Below, one piece after another: positions 15,648 through 24,536 of a stretch of 64,000 nt of DNA. Source of the DNA: Streptomyces sp. DT2A-34 (GTDB lineage Bacteria; Actinomycetota; Actinomycetes; Streptomycetales; Streptomycetaceae); assembly GCF_030499515.1 (NCBI RefSeq), contig NZ_JASTWJ010000001.1:8784001-8848000 (forward strand), given 5' to 3'. The notes beneath the pieces are model-generated. The model ran no database searches and was not told the DNA's origin. It was given only the letters and a program-made list of their open reading frames with translations. Position 1 is the stretch's first letter, and every line of letters begins with the position of its first letter. The position numbers were made by a program, and so were the translations under genes.

Positions 15648-17168
15648 CTATGAGGCGATCAGGGGAAGCGCGTTGAACACGTGGTGCTGCCAGAGGCGGC
15701 GAGAGGCTTCCTCCGGGTAGGTAGTGGTCATCGGCTCCGTGTCGAGGATGCGCGTCGGACGGCGCTCGGTGTCGTAGGCGGGCCAGCCCGGATCGCCGGT
15801 GGTGGCGAAGGAGGTCCACGCGGCGCGGACCAGGCCGGAGAGGGCCGCGGCCTCGTCGAGGTGCGCGGGGCCGATCAGTTGTCCGCCGAGACCGCCGAAC
15901 GTGCCGAAGACGAGCGGGATGTCCAACGCGTGGCAGGCGCCCAGGGCACCGCCGTTCGCCGGTGCGGCCCAGGTGAGTTCGTAGAGGTGGGCCCGGCCGC
16001 CTCCTGCCACCTGGGCTTCCGCGAGGTGCAGCGAGGGCATGCGGAAGAGCCAGTCGGACTGGACGAGCTCGAAGATGCGCTCCGCCGGAGCATCCGGGAA
16101 GGCCGTGCGGTAGGCGTGCCCGGGGTCCGCGCCCGGCCCGAAGGTACGCAGTGCGGCGACCGCCAGTTCCTCACCGACCTGACCGAGAAGCCCGCCCAGT
16201 GCCATGAACAGCCGGAACTCGTCCCGGGTGTGACCGATGATCAGCTCCACATCGCGCGCGGCGCCATCGGCGAGTGCCTGCCACGGTGTGGTCGGCAGGA
16301 CCTCGCCGTCGACCACGGGGGAGTAGGGCGACGACGAGAGCGCGATCGGTCCCCAGCGATCCGCGTACTGATTCATCCGGGCGCCGAGGGCGAGGCCCGC
16401 CCTTGGCAGTTTGTGCGGATCCACCGCCGAGAGGTCGCCCACCGTAGGACGCAGCCCGAGCTCGCCCGCCAGGGCGGTGGCGATGTCGGCGGCCAGCTCG
16501 TCGGAGAAGAAGGTGCCGGGCACGCTTTGTGCGATGGCCCGCCGGAACAGGCCCCGCGCTCTCGGCATGGCCAGCAACGAGGCGATGGACCCGGCGCCGG
16601 CTGATTCGCCGAACAAGGTGACTTGGTCGGGGTCGCCGCCGAAGGCGGTGATGTTCTCCCGCACCCACTTCAGGGCGGCGACCTGGTCGAGCAGTCCGCG
16701 GTTCGCCGGTGCTCCCTCGATGCGGGCGAACCCCTCCATGCCGACTCGGTGGTTGAAGGTCACCACGACGAGATTCCCGTCCCGGGCCAGTCGGCTGGCA
16801 TCGTAGGCGGGGTCGTCGACGGAACCGAACCGGTAGGCACCGCCGTAGATCCACACCATCACGGGGCGCTTCGCCGCCGGGTCCGGATCAGGTGTCCAGA
16901 CATTGACAGTGAGCCAGTCCTCTCCGCCGGTCGCATCGATGGGAGCGGGCATGGCGGGGCTCAACGGCTCCTGCGGAGGCGGGGGCCCGAACTCGAACGT
17001 CTCGTGTGTGCCCTCCCAGCGGCGCACCGGCTGCGGCGCGGCGAAACGCAAGCCGCCCACCGGGGGTTCGGCGAACGGGATGCCCCGGAAGACCGCGAGA
17101 CCCTCCTCGCGGCGGCCGCGCACGACACCTGCCACGGTGACGACGTCGGAAGACGGTTCTGTGGTCAC
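15648..17168 (-). CDS. Type-B carboxylesterase
   Basis: The 506-residue protein has the carboxylesterase/cholinesterase fold: FRGIPFAEPPVGGLRF near the N-terminus, EDWLTVNVWTPD, and the nucleophile elbow FGESAGAGS with S189. A C-terminal CHALDIPLVFGTFGG contributes the catalytic histidine. The GTG at 17168 is preceded by GAGGA at a good distance; extension further upstream gives a non-conserved arginine-rich leader. There is no signal peptide, so it is intracellular. It follows an aldehyde dehydrogenase and a GMC oxidoreductase on the same strand, so it probably frees an alcohol from an ester for those enzymes to oxidise. Confidence 0.9.
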   Translation of the reverse strand: MTTEPSSDVVTVAGVVRGRREEGLAVFRGIPFAEPPVGGLRFAAPQPVRRWEGTHETFEFGPPPPQEPLSPAMPAPIDATGGEDWLTVNVWTPDPDPAAKRPVMVWIYGGAYRFGSVDDPAYDASRLARDGNLVVVTFNHRVGMEGFARIEGAPANRGLLDQVAALKWVRENITAFGGDPDQVTLFGESAGAGSIASLLAMPRARGLFRRAIAQSVPGTFFSDELAADIATALAGELGLRPTVGDLSAVDPHKLPRAGLALGARMNQYADRWGPIALSSSPYSPVVDGEVLPTTPWQALADGAARDVELIIGHTRDEFRLFMALGGLLGQVGEELAVAALRTFGPGADPGHAYRTAFPDAPAERIFELVQSDWLFRMPSLHLAEAQVAGGGRAHLYELTWAAPANGGALGACHALDIPLVFGTFGGLGGQLIGPAHLDEAAALSGLVRAAWTSFATTGDPGWPAYDTERRPTRILDTEPMTTTYPEEASRRLWQHHVFNALPLIAS

Positions 17169-17395
17169 GACACTCCTCGTTGAGCTCTGCCGACCGCCAT
17201 GCGGTCGCTGTACAGGGACCAGACGTCGGTTGTGTGGTTCTTCAGGGCCCCGGGCGGCCGCATGGTTCTTGGTCGCGGGGCCGCGGTGGCGACGAGATTC
17301 TCGTCCGGGCGGACAGGCGGTCGGGCCGCGCGTCATCGTCAGGCACGTGACGGTCGAGCCGGCGGGACCTGCCTGTCCGCCGACGGGCGGGCACC

Positions 17396-18835
17396 TCAGG
17401 CGAGCGAGGTCCACACGCTCTTGACCTCCGTGTACGCGTCGATGGCTCCCCTGCCCATCTCCCGGCCCCAGCCGCTGGCCTTGAACCCGCCCCAGGGCGC
17501 GGAGGCATCCACCGGGTTGGGCATGTTGATGAACACCGTGCCCGCGCGGATGGCGCCCGCCACGCGGTGCGCCGCGCCCACGTCACGGGTCCACACGGCC
17601 GCCGCCAGGCCGTACTCGGTGTCGTTGGCACGGGCGATCGCCTCGTCCTCGTCGTCGTACGGCAGGACGGACAGCACCGGGCCGAAGATCTCCTCGCGGG
17701 CGATGCGCATGTCGTCCCGTACGCCCGTGAACACGGTCGGCTGGTAGAAGAAGCCCGGCAGGTCGTCGACGGGTGCACCGCCGGCGAGCAACTGGGCGCC
17801 TTCCTGGACCCCGCTGCGGACCAGCGCGTGGACGTGGTCACGGTGTTCGCCTGTGACCAGGGGGCCGAGCTCGGTGTCAGGCGCGCTGCCCGCGCCGAGC
17901 CGCATCGCTGAGACCGCCTTGGTGCAGCGCTCGGCGAACTCGTCGGCGAGGGAGCGGTGGACGAGAAACCGGGTGTAGGCGGCGCACACCTGGCCGCTGT
18001 TGAGGAGCGCGCCCTGAAGGCAGCCCGTCACGGCCGCGTCCAGATCGGCGCCGGGCAGCACGAGGCTCGGTGCCTTGCCGCCGAGTTCGAGCGAGACCCG
18101 CTTGAGGTTGCCCGCGGAAGCCCGGACGATCTCCCTGCCGGTCTCGGTCGAACCGGTGAAGGAGACCTTGTCCACGCCGGGGTGCTCGACCAGGGCCCGG
18201 CCCGCTTCGGGGCCTCCGGTCAGCAGGTTGACGACGCCCGACGGCACACCGGCCGCCCGGCACAGCTCGACGAGCCGCACCGTGGTCATCGGGGTCTGCT
18301 CCGCCGGTTTGACGATCACGGTGTTCCCGCAGGCAAGGGCCGGTGCGATCTTCCAACTCGCAATCATGAGCGGGAAGTTCCACGGGGTGATCAGCGCGCA
18401 CACTCCCACCGGCTCGCGCTTGGTGTACTGCAGCACACCGGGGAAGGACAGTGGCGCCGTCTCGCCGTAGATCTTGGTGACCCAGCCGGCGTAGTGGCGG
18501 AAGTGCTCGGCCGCAGCGGCGACACTGACCGCCATGGAGACACCGAGCGGCTGGCCCTGGTCGCGCGTCTCCAACTCGGCCAGTTCCTCGGCGTGTTCTT
18601 CGATGAGGTCACCGATGCGCCACAGGATCCGGGCGCGGGCGGCCGGGGTGAGGCCCGCCCACTCCGGGCTCTCGAAGGCAGTGCGAGCGGCCTGTACGGC
18701 CTCGTCGGCGTCCACGGCCCCCGCCAGGGAAACCCGGGCGTGGGCCTGCCCCGTCGCCGGGTCCAGGGTCTCGAACTCCGCTCCGGAGGCCGCGGCTTGC
18801 CACTCGCCACCGATGAGAAGGGTGTTGGTGGTCAC
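17396..18835 (-). CDS. NAD(P)-dependent aldehyde dehydrogenase
   Basis: The 479-residue enzyme has all ALDH signatures: PWNFPLMIASWKIAPALA, FTGSTETGREIV in the cofactor site, general base E250 in VSLELGGKAPS and nucleophile C284 in NSGQVCAAYTR. It resembles betaine-aldehyde and other broad aliphatic-aldehyde dehydrogenases. Its ATG overlaps the stop of the GMC oxidoreductase gene (ATGA), so the pair probably performs a two-step alcohol to aldehyde to acid oxidation. The exact substrate cannot be read from sequence. Confidence 0.92.
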   Translation of the reverse strand: MTTNTLLIGGEWQAAASGAEFETLDPATGQAHARVSLAGAVDADEAVQAARTAFESPEWAGLTPAARARILWRIGDLIEEHAEELAELETRDQGQPLGVSMAVSVAAAAEHFRHYAGWVTKIYGETAPLSFPGVLQYTKREPVGVCALITPWNFPLMIASWKIAPALACGNTVIVKPAEQTPMTTVRLVELCRAAGVPSGVVNLLTGGPEAGRALVEHPGVDKVSFTGSTETGREIVRASAGNLKRVSLELGGKAPSLVLPGADLDAAVTGCLQGALLNSGQVCAAYTRFLVHRSLADEFAERCTKAVSAMRLGAGSAPDTELGPLVTGEHRDHVHALVRSGVQEGAQLLAGGAPVDDLPGFFYQPTVFTGVRDDMRIAREEIFGPVLSVLPYDDEDEAIARANDTEYGLAAAVWTRDVGAAHRVAGAIRAGTVFINMPNPVDASAPWGGFKASGWGREMGRGAIDAYTEVKSVWTSLA

Positions 18836-20364
18836 AGCTGTACTCCCAGGATGAAGTCGGCGCAGCGCTCGCCGATCATGACGGCCGGTGCGTGGGTGTT
18901 GCCGGAGGTGACGGAGGGCATGACGGAGGCGTCAGCGACACGCAGCCCGCCCACGCCGTGGACGCGCAGCTGCGGATCGACGACCGCCATCCGGTCGATG
19001 CCCATACGGCAGGTGCCCACCTGGTGGTGATAACTGAGGAGCGTCCGCTTGATGTACGCGGCCACCTCCGCGTCCGTACGCACGTACGGTCCGGGTGCGA
19101 CCTCGCGGGCCCGCCAGTCGCCCAGCGACTTCTCCTCGCCGATCTCCCGCACCTGCTGAACGGCTCTCACCATGGCCGCGAGGTCCGACGGCTCGGAGAG
19201 GTAGGCGGGGTCGAGGGCGGGAGCCTGGGTGGGGTCGGCCGAGCGCAGCCACAGGCGGCCCCGGCTGAGCGGACGGATCGTCCCCGCGAGTACTGAGAAG
19301 CCGTGCCCCTCTTCCGGAATGGTCATGTCGGGCACCGGCAGCGGCACGTGGGACATCAGCGGCTGCAGGTCCGGCACGGCAAGTGCGGGGTCGGACTTGG
19401 CGAAGTAGTGGGCCTCCAGCTTGTTGGCCGTGCCCTGCGGCACCGGCCGCGCCGACTCCCACACGACCGGAGCGAGGGTGTGGTCGTGCAGGTTGGCGCC
19501 CACGCCCGCCAGATCCGAGGTCACCTCCATATCGAGTGCCCGCAGCTCGTCCGCCGGCCCGACGCCGCTGAGCAGCAGCACCTGGGCCGATCCGATGGTG
19601 CCGCCGGACAGGATCACGTCGCCTTCGCAGCGGATCTCCGCCGTACGGCCCTCGCGCAGCAGCTCGACGCCCCGAGCCCGGCCGCCGTCCACCAGGACTC
19701 GCGTTACCGCCGCGCCGGTCATCACCGTCAGCAGCGGACTGTCGAGCACCGGCTGCACGAAGGCGGTCCACGCGCTGACCCGCCTGCCGGCGCGGATGTT
19801 GCGGTGCAGCAGGTTCACGCCGAGCTGGTCCTGGCCGTTGCAGTCGTCGTTGTACGGGAGCCCGTAGTCCTGGCAGGCCTCGACGAAGGCGGTGGTGACA
19901 GGGTTGGGGGAGTGGTTCCGGCTGACGGGCAGCGGGCCGCCGACACCGTGGTAGTACGACGCGCCGTCCTCGAAGTCCTCCGAGCGCTTGAAGTACGGCA
20001 GCACCTCGTCGTACGACCAGCCGGCCGCTCCCTGGTAGGCCCAGCTGTCGTAGTCGGCACGGTGGCCGCGGACGTAGATCATGCCGTTGAGGGCGCTGGA
20101 GCCGCCGAGAACCTTGCCTCGCGGCCAAAAGACCTGGGTTCCGGAGGCGTGCCGTTGGGGTTCGGTGGTGTACGCGTGGTCCTGGGGGGAGTTCCACAGC
20201 TCCCACAGTCGCCCTGGGTCGTGGATGGCCGGGTTGTCGTCCCGGTCGCCCGCCTCGATCAGCAGGACGGTCCGGCCGGCATCCACGAGTCTGCGTGTGA
20301 GGGCGCAGCCGGCGGAGCCGGCGCCCACCACGATGTGGTCGTAAACGGTGTGTGTTGCTCGCAT
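18832..20364 (-). CDS. GMC-family FAD oxidoreductase (choline/alcohol dehydrogenase type)
   Basis: The 510-residue flavoprotein carries the N-terminal dinucleotide motif VGAGSAGC and the GMC signatures WPRGKVLGGSSALNGMIYVR and SGGTIGSAQVLLLSG. The C-terminal catalytic region has YHHQVGTCRMG and SGNTHAPAVMIGE. Family members oxidise primary alcohols such as choline, polyethylene glycol ends or alkanols. It is the first gene of the esterase-ALDH-GMC block. The following ALDH overlaps it, and the esterase follows after a 227-base gap. Choline is possible, but the esterase and MFS neighbours point equally to another alcohol. Confidence 0.9.
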   Translation of the reverse strand: MRATHTVYDHIVVGAGSAGCALTRRLVDAGRTVLLIEAGDRDDNPAIHDPGRLWELWNSPQDHAYTTEPQRHASGTQVFWPRGKVLGGSSALNGMIYVRGHRADYDSWAYQGAAGWSYDEVLPYFKRSEDFEDGASYYHGVGGPLPVSRNHSPNPVTTAFVEACQDYGLPYNDDCNGQDQLGVNLLHRNIRAGRRVSAWTAFVQPVLDSPLLTVMTGAAVTRVLVDGGRARGVELLREGRTAEIRCEGDVILSGGTIGSAQVLLLSGVGPADELRALDMEVTSDLAGVGANLHDHTLAPVVWESARPVPQGTANKLEAHYFAKSDPALAVPDLQPLMSHVPLPVPDMTIPEEGHGFSVLAGTIRPLSRGRLWLRSADPTQAPALDPAYLSEPSDLAAMVRAVQQVREIGEEKSLGDWRAREVAPGPYVRTDAEVAAYIKRTLLSYHHQVGTCRMGIDRMAVVDPQLRVHGVGGLRVADASVMPSVTSGNTHAPAVMIGERCADFILGVQL

Positions 20365-20570
20365 GACGGGAGGGTCACAGGCGGACGGGCTCCCTGCTTG
20401 TGTCGCGGTGCACGGAGTGTTGTGGAGGCGGGCACGAACGGCTGTGTACGGCCGGGTCGGACCAGCCCTCTGGCCGGTTGCGCGTTGCCTTTACGGGACT
20501 GTGGGCGACCTGGCAGCTGGGGCGGGCGACCGGCTGGCCCGCGCGGGCGAACAGCTCGTCCGAAGCAGCA

Positions 20571-20610
20571 CGCGACGGCCAGGACCACCTCGGTGGTCCT
20601 GGCCGTCGCG
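20571..20610 (-). terminator. Near-continuous 40-base palindrome, terminator of the MFS gene
   Basis: CGCGACGGCCAGGACCACC (20571-20589) pairs perfectly with 20592-20610, leaving only TC in the centre. It lies about 22 bases beyond the MFS stop codon. Confidence 0.75.
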
Positions 20611-20632
20611 GGAGTCGCGGAAAGCGGGCGGG

Positions 20633-21984
20633 TCAGGAAACGGCGGATGCGCTCCTGGTGCGCTCCGCAGCGCCGTCGCGGACCGCCGCCGCCTCCTTCC
20701 TGCGCAGGACGGCGGGAGCCGTCTCCTTCAGTCCGAGGGCCAGCAGGACGACCAGCCCGGCACCCGCTGCCGAGATGTACATGGCCGTCTGAAGCCCCCA
20801 GTTGTCGGAGGCCCACCCGGCGATCACCGGAGCGAGGAAACCGCCGGCGAGCTCCCCGATGCCCATGACCAGGCCCAGGGCGGTCGCCAGCGCGCCGCGG
20901 GGGACGGTCTCCGCGGGAATGGTCGCCATGAACAGGGTGAAGCAGCCAAGGCCCGTATACGTGAGCACGACGACTGCGCCGAGCATCACAGGGCTGCTCA
21001 CGTACACCACGGCCAGGGGACAGAGCGCGGCCAACACCGTGAAGACGATCAGTGTGCTCTTGCGGCCGAACCGGTCCGAGATCCCCGGTGTGACGAAGCC
21101 CCACAGTACCCACGCCACCCCGAGGCAGGTCACGACGCCGCTCATCGTCGCGGGTGAGAACCCCTTGACCGAGGTCATGTAGACAGGCGCGAACGTGATG
21201 ATGACGAAGAACCAGGTCATGTACGCGCAGGCGATCAGCACGCAGAGGATGATGTTGCGCTGCCGGAGGATGCTGCCGACGGTCGGCTTGGCCCCGGCGT
21301 CCCTGGCCTCCACCGCGGGCTCCGTCGTCACACGGCCGCCCGGCGGCTCCTCACGCACCGACCGCCAGATCCACAGGGCGATCAACAGCCCCGGGACGAT
21401 GGTGATGACGAACGCCAGTCGCCAGGTGTACTGCGTGGCGATCCACACCACCACGAGCGGACAGAGGATGCCGCCCAGCAGCCCGGCCGAGGATCCCTGC
21501 AGAAGTCCCATGTTCAGACCGCGCCGGTGCTCCTGGGACCCCTCCACCATCAGGGACTGCGACACCGGCAGTACAGCACCTTCCGCGAATCCCATCAGCG
21601 CCCTGGCCGCCAGCAGTGCGCCGAACCCGGCGACCAGCCCGCTCGACGCCGAGAAGCAGGAGAAGAGCACCACCGCGATGATGATCACGGGCTTGCGACG
21701 GCCGAGCCGGTCGGACAGGCGCCCGGAGACCATTCCGGACAGGGCCCAGGTCAGGGCGAGGACTCCGGAGAGCGTGCCCAGAGCGGTGTTCGAGAGGGGA
21801 TTTCCTCACTGATGAAGGGGACGAGGAAGAGAAGTGCCTGCCGGTCGAAGAAGACGAGGCCGAAGCCCAGGAACAGGATGACGAGCAACTTGTTCTCGTA
21901 GCGGCGCGCGTCGGGGCCGGCGCCGCCGAGCGGCAGGAAGGGAGGGTGCCGTGGGGAGAAGAACCAGCATGGGGCTCTCGACAA
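20633..21984 (-). pseudogene. MFS transporter interrupted by a single-base frameshift
   Basis: The gene's first transmembrane segment (NKLLVILFLGFGLVFFDRQA, near 21890) reads to SEEIP at about 21800 and then goes out of frame. The second frame picks up with LSNTALGTLSGVLALTWALS and continues for about 390 residues, with the MFS loop GRLSDRLGRRKP and eleven more membrane segments. One extra C in the CCCC run at about 21795 would restore the gene. It could be a true pseudogene or a sequencing error. The start is unclear; a TTG at 21984 is only one option. It sits between the AraC regulator and the GMC gene, so it was probably the substrate importer. Confidence 0.8.
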
Positions 21985-22066
21985 GCGCAGTGATGCCGCC
22001 CTCCGGCCCTGGGGGGAGGCCGGGACGTCAGCCCGTTCCGTGTCTGTGGATGTTCCTGCGGGAGCC

Positions 22067-22099
22067 GCTCACTGCCGCCCGCGAAGCGGGCCCGTGAGC
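22067..22099 (-). terminator. Hairpin after the AraC-family gene
   Basis: GCTCAC (22067-22072) and GCCCGC (22077-22082) pair with GCGGGC (22086-22091) and GTGAGC (22094-22099). The stem is interrupted. Confidence 0.4.
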
Positions 22100-22249
22100 A
22101 GTGTGCGGCTCTCTCTCACGACCGGAGGGTGCACCTCGGCGGCCCACTCCTGCTTGCGTGATGGTGCACCGGCCCTTGCTGCGGCGGGCACGATCGACAG
22201 ATCCACCGTGTTCGGGTGTCCTACGACGACAGGCAGCGACGGCGTCACA

Positions 22250-23341
22250 TCAGCGCTGGTGAGCAGGGTGATAGGAGCCCCTCGGCGCGAGCTTGTTCGA
22301 GCGTGAGGGAGTCGGCAGCCGACGACAACGCGGCAGATGCGCGTGCCGCACCCCGCGTTTGCGGTCATGATCGGCCGGACAGGTCCTTAGGCGCCCAGCG
22401 CGGTGCGCCCGGCCCGACGGGCTCATGCCGTACGCGCTCTTGAAGGCGTGGCTGAAGTGGGCGGGGTCGGGAAAGCCCCAGCGGCTTCCGATGGTGGCGA
22501 CTGGCATGTGGGCGAGCGCGGGGTCGGCGAGGTCGCGCAGGCACTCGGCGAGGCGGCGCTCCCGGAGCCAGCCCGAGACCGTGTATCCCCGCTCGGCCAG
22601 CAGTTTGTAGAGGAAGCGCCGTGAGATGTGGTGGGCGGCCGCGATCCGGTCGGGGCCGAGCCCGGGGTCGGACAGCCGCTGCTCCATATAACTGAGGATG
22701 CGCCGGGCCAGTAGTTCCCGCCCGTCGTCCTCTTGCGCCACGTGCACCCCGCACCGGTCCGAGAGCATGGCGCCGACCAGGTCCACCACGCTGTCCGCGA
22801 GCCGGTGGGTGCCGAGGGCGTCCAGTTGCCGCACCTGCCCGGCCAGCCCGCGCAGGAACGGGTACACCACGGGCCCCAGCCCGTCACTGCAGGGCACGGT
22901 GGTCGCGATCACGCGGGTCAAATCGCGTTCGGGCAGCCGGAGCATGACCCGCGGGAACATCAGCACCAGCGTGCGGTACCGCTGGTCGAAGTCGAGCGTG
23001 TACGGATGCCGGGTGTCGTAGACGGCCAGCTCGCCCGGCTTGAGCAGGGCCTGGCGGTCCTTTTGGGTCAGCATGCACTGCCCGGCCAGCTGAAGACTCA
23101 CCTTGACGAAATCGGCCGGGTCGGAGGCGATGTGCCTACCGGTGTGGGCGACGCCGTGCGGATCGGCGTCCACGACCGACACCTGCACCGCGCCGAGCTG
23201 GGCGGTGTGCAGGGTGGCGTGGAAGTCGGGAACCTCGCGCGGCAGTGCTTCCAGCGGCACGAAACTCTGGCCGACCACTTCCCGCCAGAACTCGAAGCGT
23301 CCTGGGGAGGTCGCGTCCGACGGAGTCGTCATCGAGGGCAT
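22250..23341 (-). CDS. AraC-family regulator, possibly frameshifted near its end
   Basis: The start at 23341 (MPSMTTPSDA) has GAGGAG five bases upstream. An AraC-binding-like N-terminal domain (RFEFWREVVGQSFVPLEAL to about residue 210) precedes two C-terminal helix-turn-helix motifs (AAAHHISRRFLYKLL; GSRWGFPDPAHFSHAFKSAYGMSP). After GMSP this frame runs on for about 50 arginine-rich residues. The next frame instead gives RRAGRTALGA and a stop at 22387, which looks like a normal AraC C-terminus, so a small indel at about 22420 is likely. DNA binding should survive either way. It probably controls the MFS-GMC-ALDH-esterase genes downstream. Confidence 0.8.
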   Translation of the reverse strand: MPSMTTPSDATSPGRFEFWREVVGQSFVPLEALPREVPDFHATLHTAQLGAVQVSVVDADPHGVAHTGRHIASDPADFVKVSLQLAGQCMLTQKDRQALLKPGELAVYDTRHPYTLDFDQRYRTLVLMFPRVMLRLPERDLTRVIATTVPCSDGLGPVVYPFLRGLAGQVRQLDALGTHRLADSVVDLVGAMLSDRCGVHVAQEDDGRELLARRILSYMEQRLSDPGLGPDRIAAAHHISRRFLYKLLAERGYTVSGWLRERRLAECLRDLADPALAHMPVATIGSRWGFPDPAHFSHAFKSAYGMSPSGRAHRAGRLRTCPADHDRKRGVRHAHLPRCRRLPTPSRSNKLAPRGSYHPAHQR

Positions 23342-23388
23342 GGGTCTCCTCTGCGGGCCCTGCGGCAAGCCGGCCGGTGGGCGTGCCG

Positions 23389-23412
23389 CCGGATACTAAC
23401 TGCCGTATCCGG
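23389..23412. promoter_or_regulatory. Inverted repeat upstream of the AraC-family gene
   Basis: CCGGATAC (23389-23396) and GTATCCGG (23405-23412) face each other 48 bases upstream of the AraC start and next to an AT-rich TTTTTATAAAG. It is a candidate operator or promoter element. Confidence 0.5.
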
Positions 23413-23468
23413 TTTTTATAAAGTGCGATGAATGGGGTGTATAGGAAGATCCCGTGTGCGTCGAGGGC

Positions 23469-23523
23469 GCGCGGGAGGGGGTTCCGGAAGGGACGCGAAG
23501 CATCGCCGGGCCCCCTCCCGCGC
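23469..23523 (-). terminator. Probable terminator of the 4-hydroxyphenylacetate operon
   Basis: GCGCGGGAGGGGG (23469-23481) pairs perfectly with CCCCCTCCCGCGC (23511-23523), nine bases past the HpaD stop. The 29-base loop is long. Confidence 0.6.
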
Positions 23524-23531
23524 ACGTGGCA

Positions 23532-24536
23532 TCAGCCGAGGCCGTCCGCGCCGACCTGGACGGCGGACTCGTCGAGGACGGTGTCGGTGACGGGCTGCGG
23601 GTGCCCGTCGAGGTCGAGGACCGGTGTGGCCTCCTTGTACCAGGACTCGATGACGGCGTTGCCCCAGAAGTCGCGGCGGCGGTCGTCGCGTACGTTCCAG
23701 CGGTACGTCTCGTGGTCCGGGTCACCGGTGTAGTAGTCCGAGGTGTAGATCTCCACGCGGTGGCCGTCGGGGTCCCTCAGGTAGAGGTAGAAGGCGTTGG
23801 AGACGCCGTGCCGACCCGGGCCTCGTTCGATGTGGTGCTCCTTGTGCAGCGAGCCGAAGATGTCGGCCGCGCGCAGCACCTGGTGGGACTCGTGGGTCGC
23901 CACACCGAGGTGATGCAGGCGCGGCCCGGCACCACCCGTGAAGGCGACGTCGTGGACGGTCTGCTTGCGGTACATCCAGGCCGCGTACAGCTCGTGCTCG
24001 TCGCCCTCGATGGTCTCCGAGCAGCCGAAGCCGAGGGACTTGTAGTGGGCATAGGCGGCAGGGATGTCGGGGGTGCAGATGTTGAAGTGGTCGAGGCGGG
24101 CGATCTCGGCGCCGTGGCGGATGTCGTAGCGCTGGATGAGGCGCTCGGCGCGCTCGATCTCGTGGAAGAACTCGACGGGGAAGCCGAGCGGGTCGATGAC
24201 GCGGACCGCGTCGCCGATACCGTGCGTGCCCTCGCCCTTCTTCAGCCGCTTGACCGGGCGTCCGAGGTCGGTGAAGAACTTCTCCGCCTTGTCGACGTCC
24301 TCGGGGGTGCGGACGCGGTAGGAGATGTGGTCGAGGGCGGCGATGTCGCCCTTGCGCAGCACCAGGGAGTGGTGGGTGAGCTCGTCCGTGCCGCGCAGGT
24401 ACAGCGACTCGGTGTCCTCGTACTGGACGTAGAAGCCGAGCATGTCCACCCAGAACCAGCGGGCGGCGCCGAGGTCGGTGACGGCGAGCTGGGCGTAGGC
24501 GGACCGGATGACGTCCGGGGCGTTCGAGGTAGTCAT
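23532..24536 (-). CDS. hpaD: 3,4-dihydroxyphenylacetate 2,3-dioxygenase (extradiol)
   Basis: The 334-residue type-I extradiol dioxygenase has two vicinal-oxygen-chelate halves. The predicted metal ligands H150 (RLDHFNI), H209 (RLHHLGV) and E262 (GHRVEIYTSDYY) keep the exact relative spacing of homoprotocatechuate 2,3-dioxygenases from Gram-positive bacteria (each shifted by five). The enzyme opens homoprotocatechuate to 5-carboxymethyl-2-hydroxymuconate semialdehyde, the substrate of the next enzyme. It is the last gene of the operon and overlaps the HpaE stop (ATGA). Whether the metal is Mn or Fe cannot be told. Confidence 0.93.
   Translation of the reverse strand: MTTSNAPDVIRSAYAQLAVTDLGAARWFWVDMLGFYVQYEDTESLYLRGTDELTHHSLVLRKGDIAALDHISYRVRTPEDVDKAEKFFTDLGRPVKRLKKGEGTHGIGDAVRVIDPLGFPVEFFHEIERAERLIQRYDIRHGAEIARLDHFNICTPDIPAAYAHYKSLGFGCSETIEGDEHELYAAWMYRKQTVHDVAFTGGAGPRLHHLGVATHESHQVLRAADIFGSLHKEHHIERGPGRHGVSNAFYLYLRDPDGHRVEIYTSDYYTGDPDHETYRWNVRDDRRRDFWGNAVIESWYKEATPVLDLDGHPQPVTDTVLDESAVQVGADGLG

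Noticed and set aside
17308..17381. GGCGGACAGG / CCTGTCCGCC pair as the aldehyde dehydrogenase terminator
   Set aside because: The arms are 54 bases apart, too far for a convincing terminator loop.
15648..23341. Choline to betaine pathway as a firm assignment
   Set aside because: The GMC and ALDH genes would fit, but the esterase and MFS neighbours and the lack of choline-specific motifs do not allow it.
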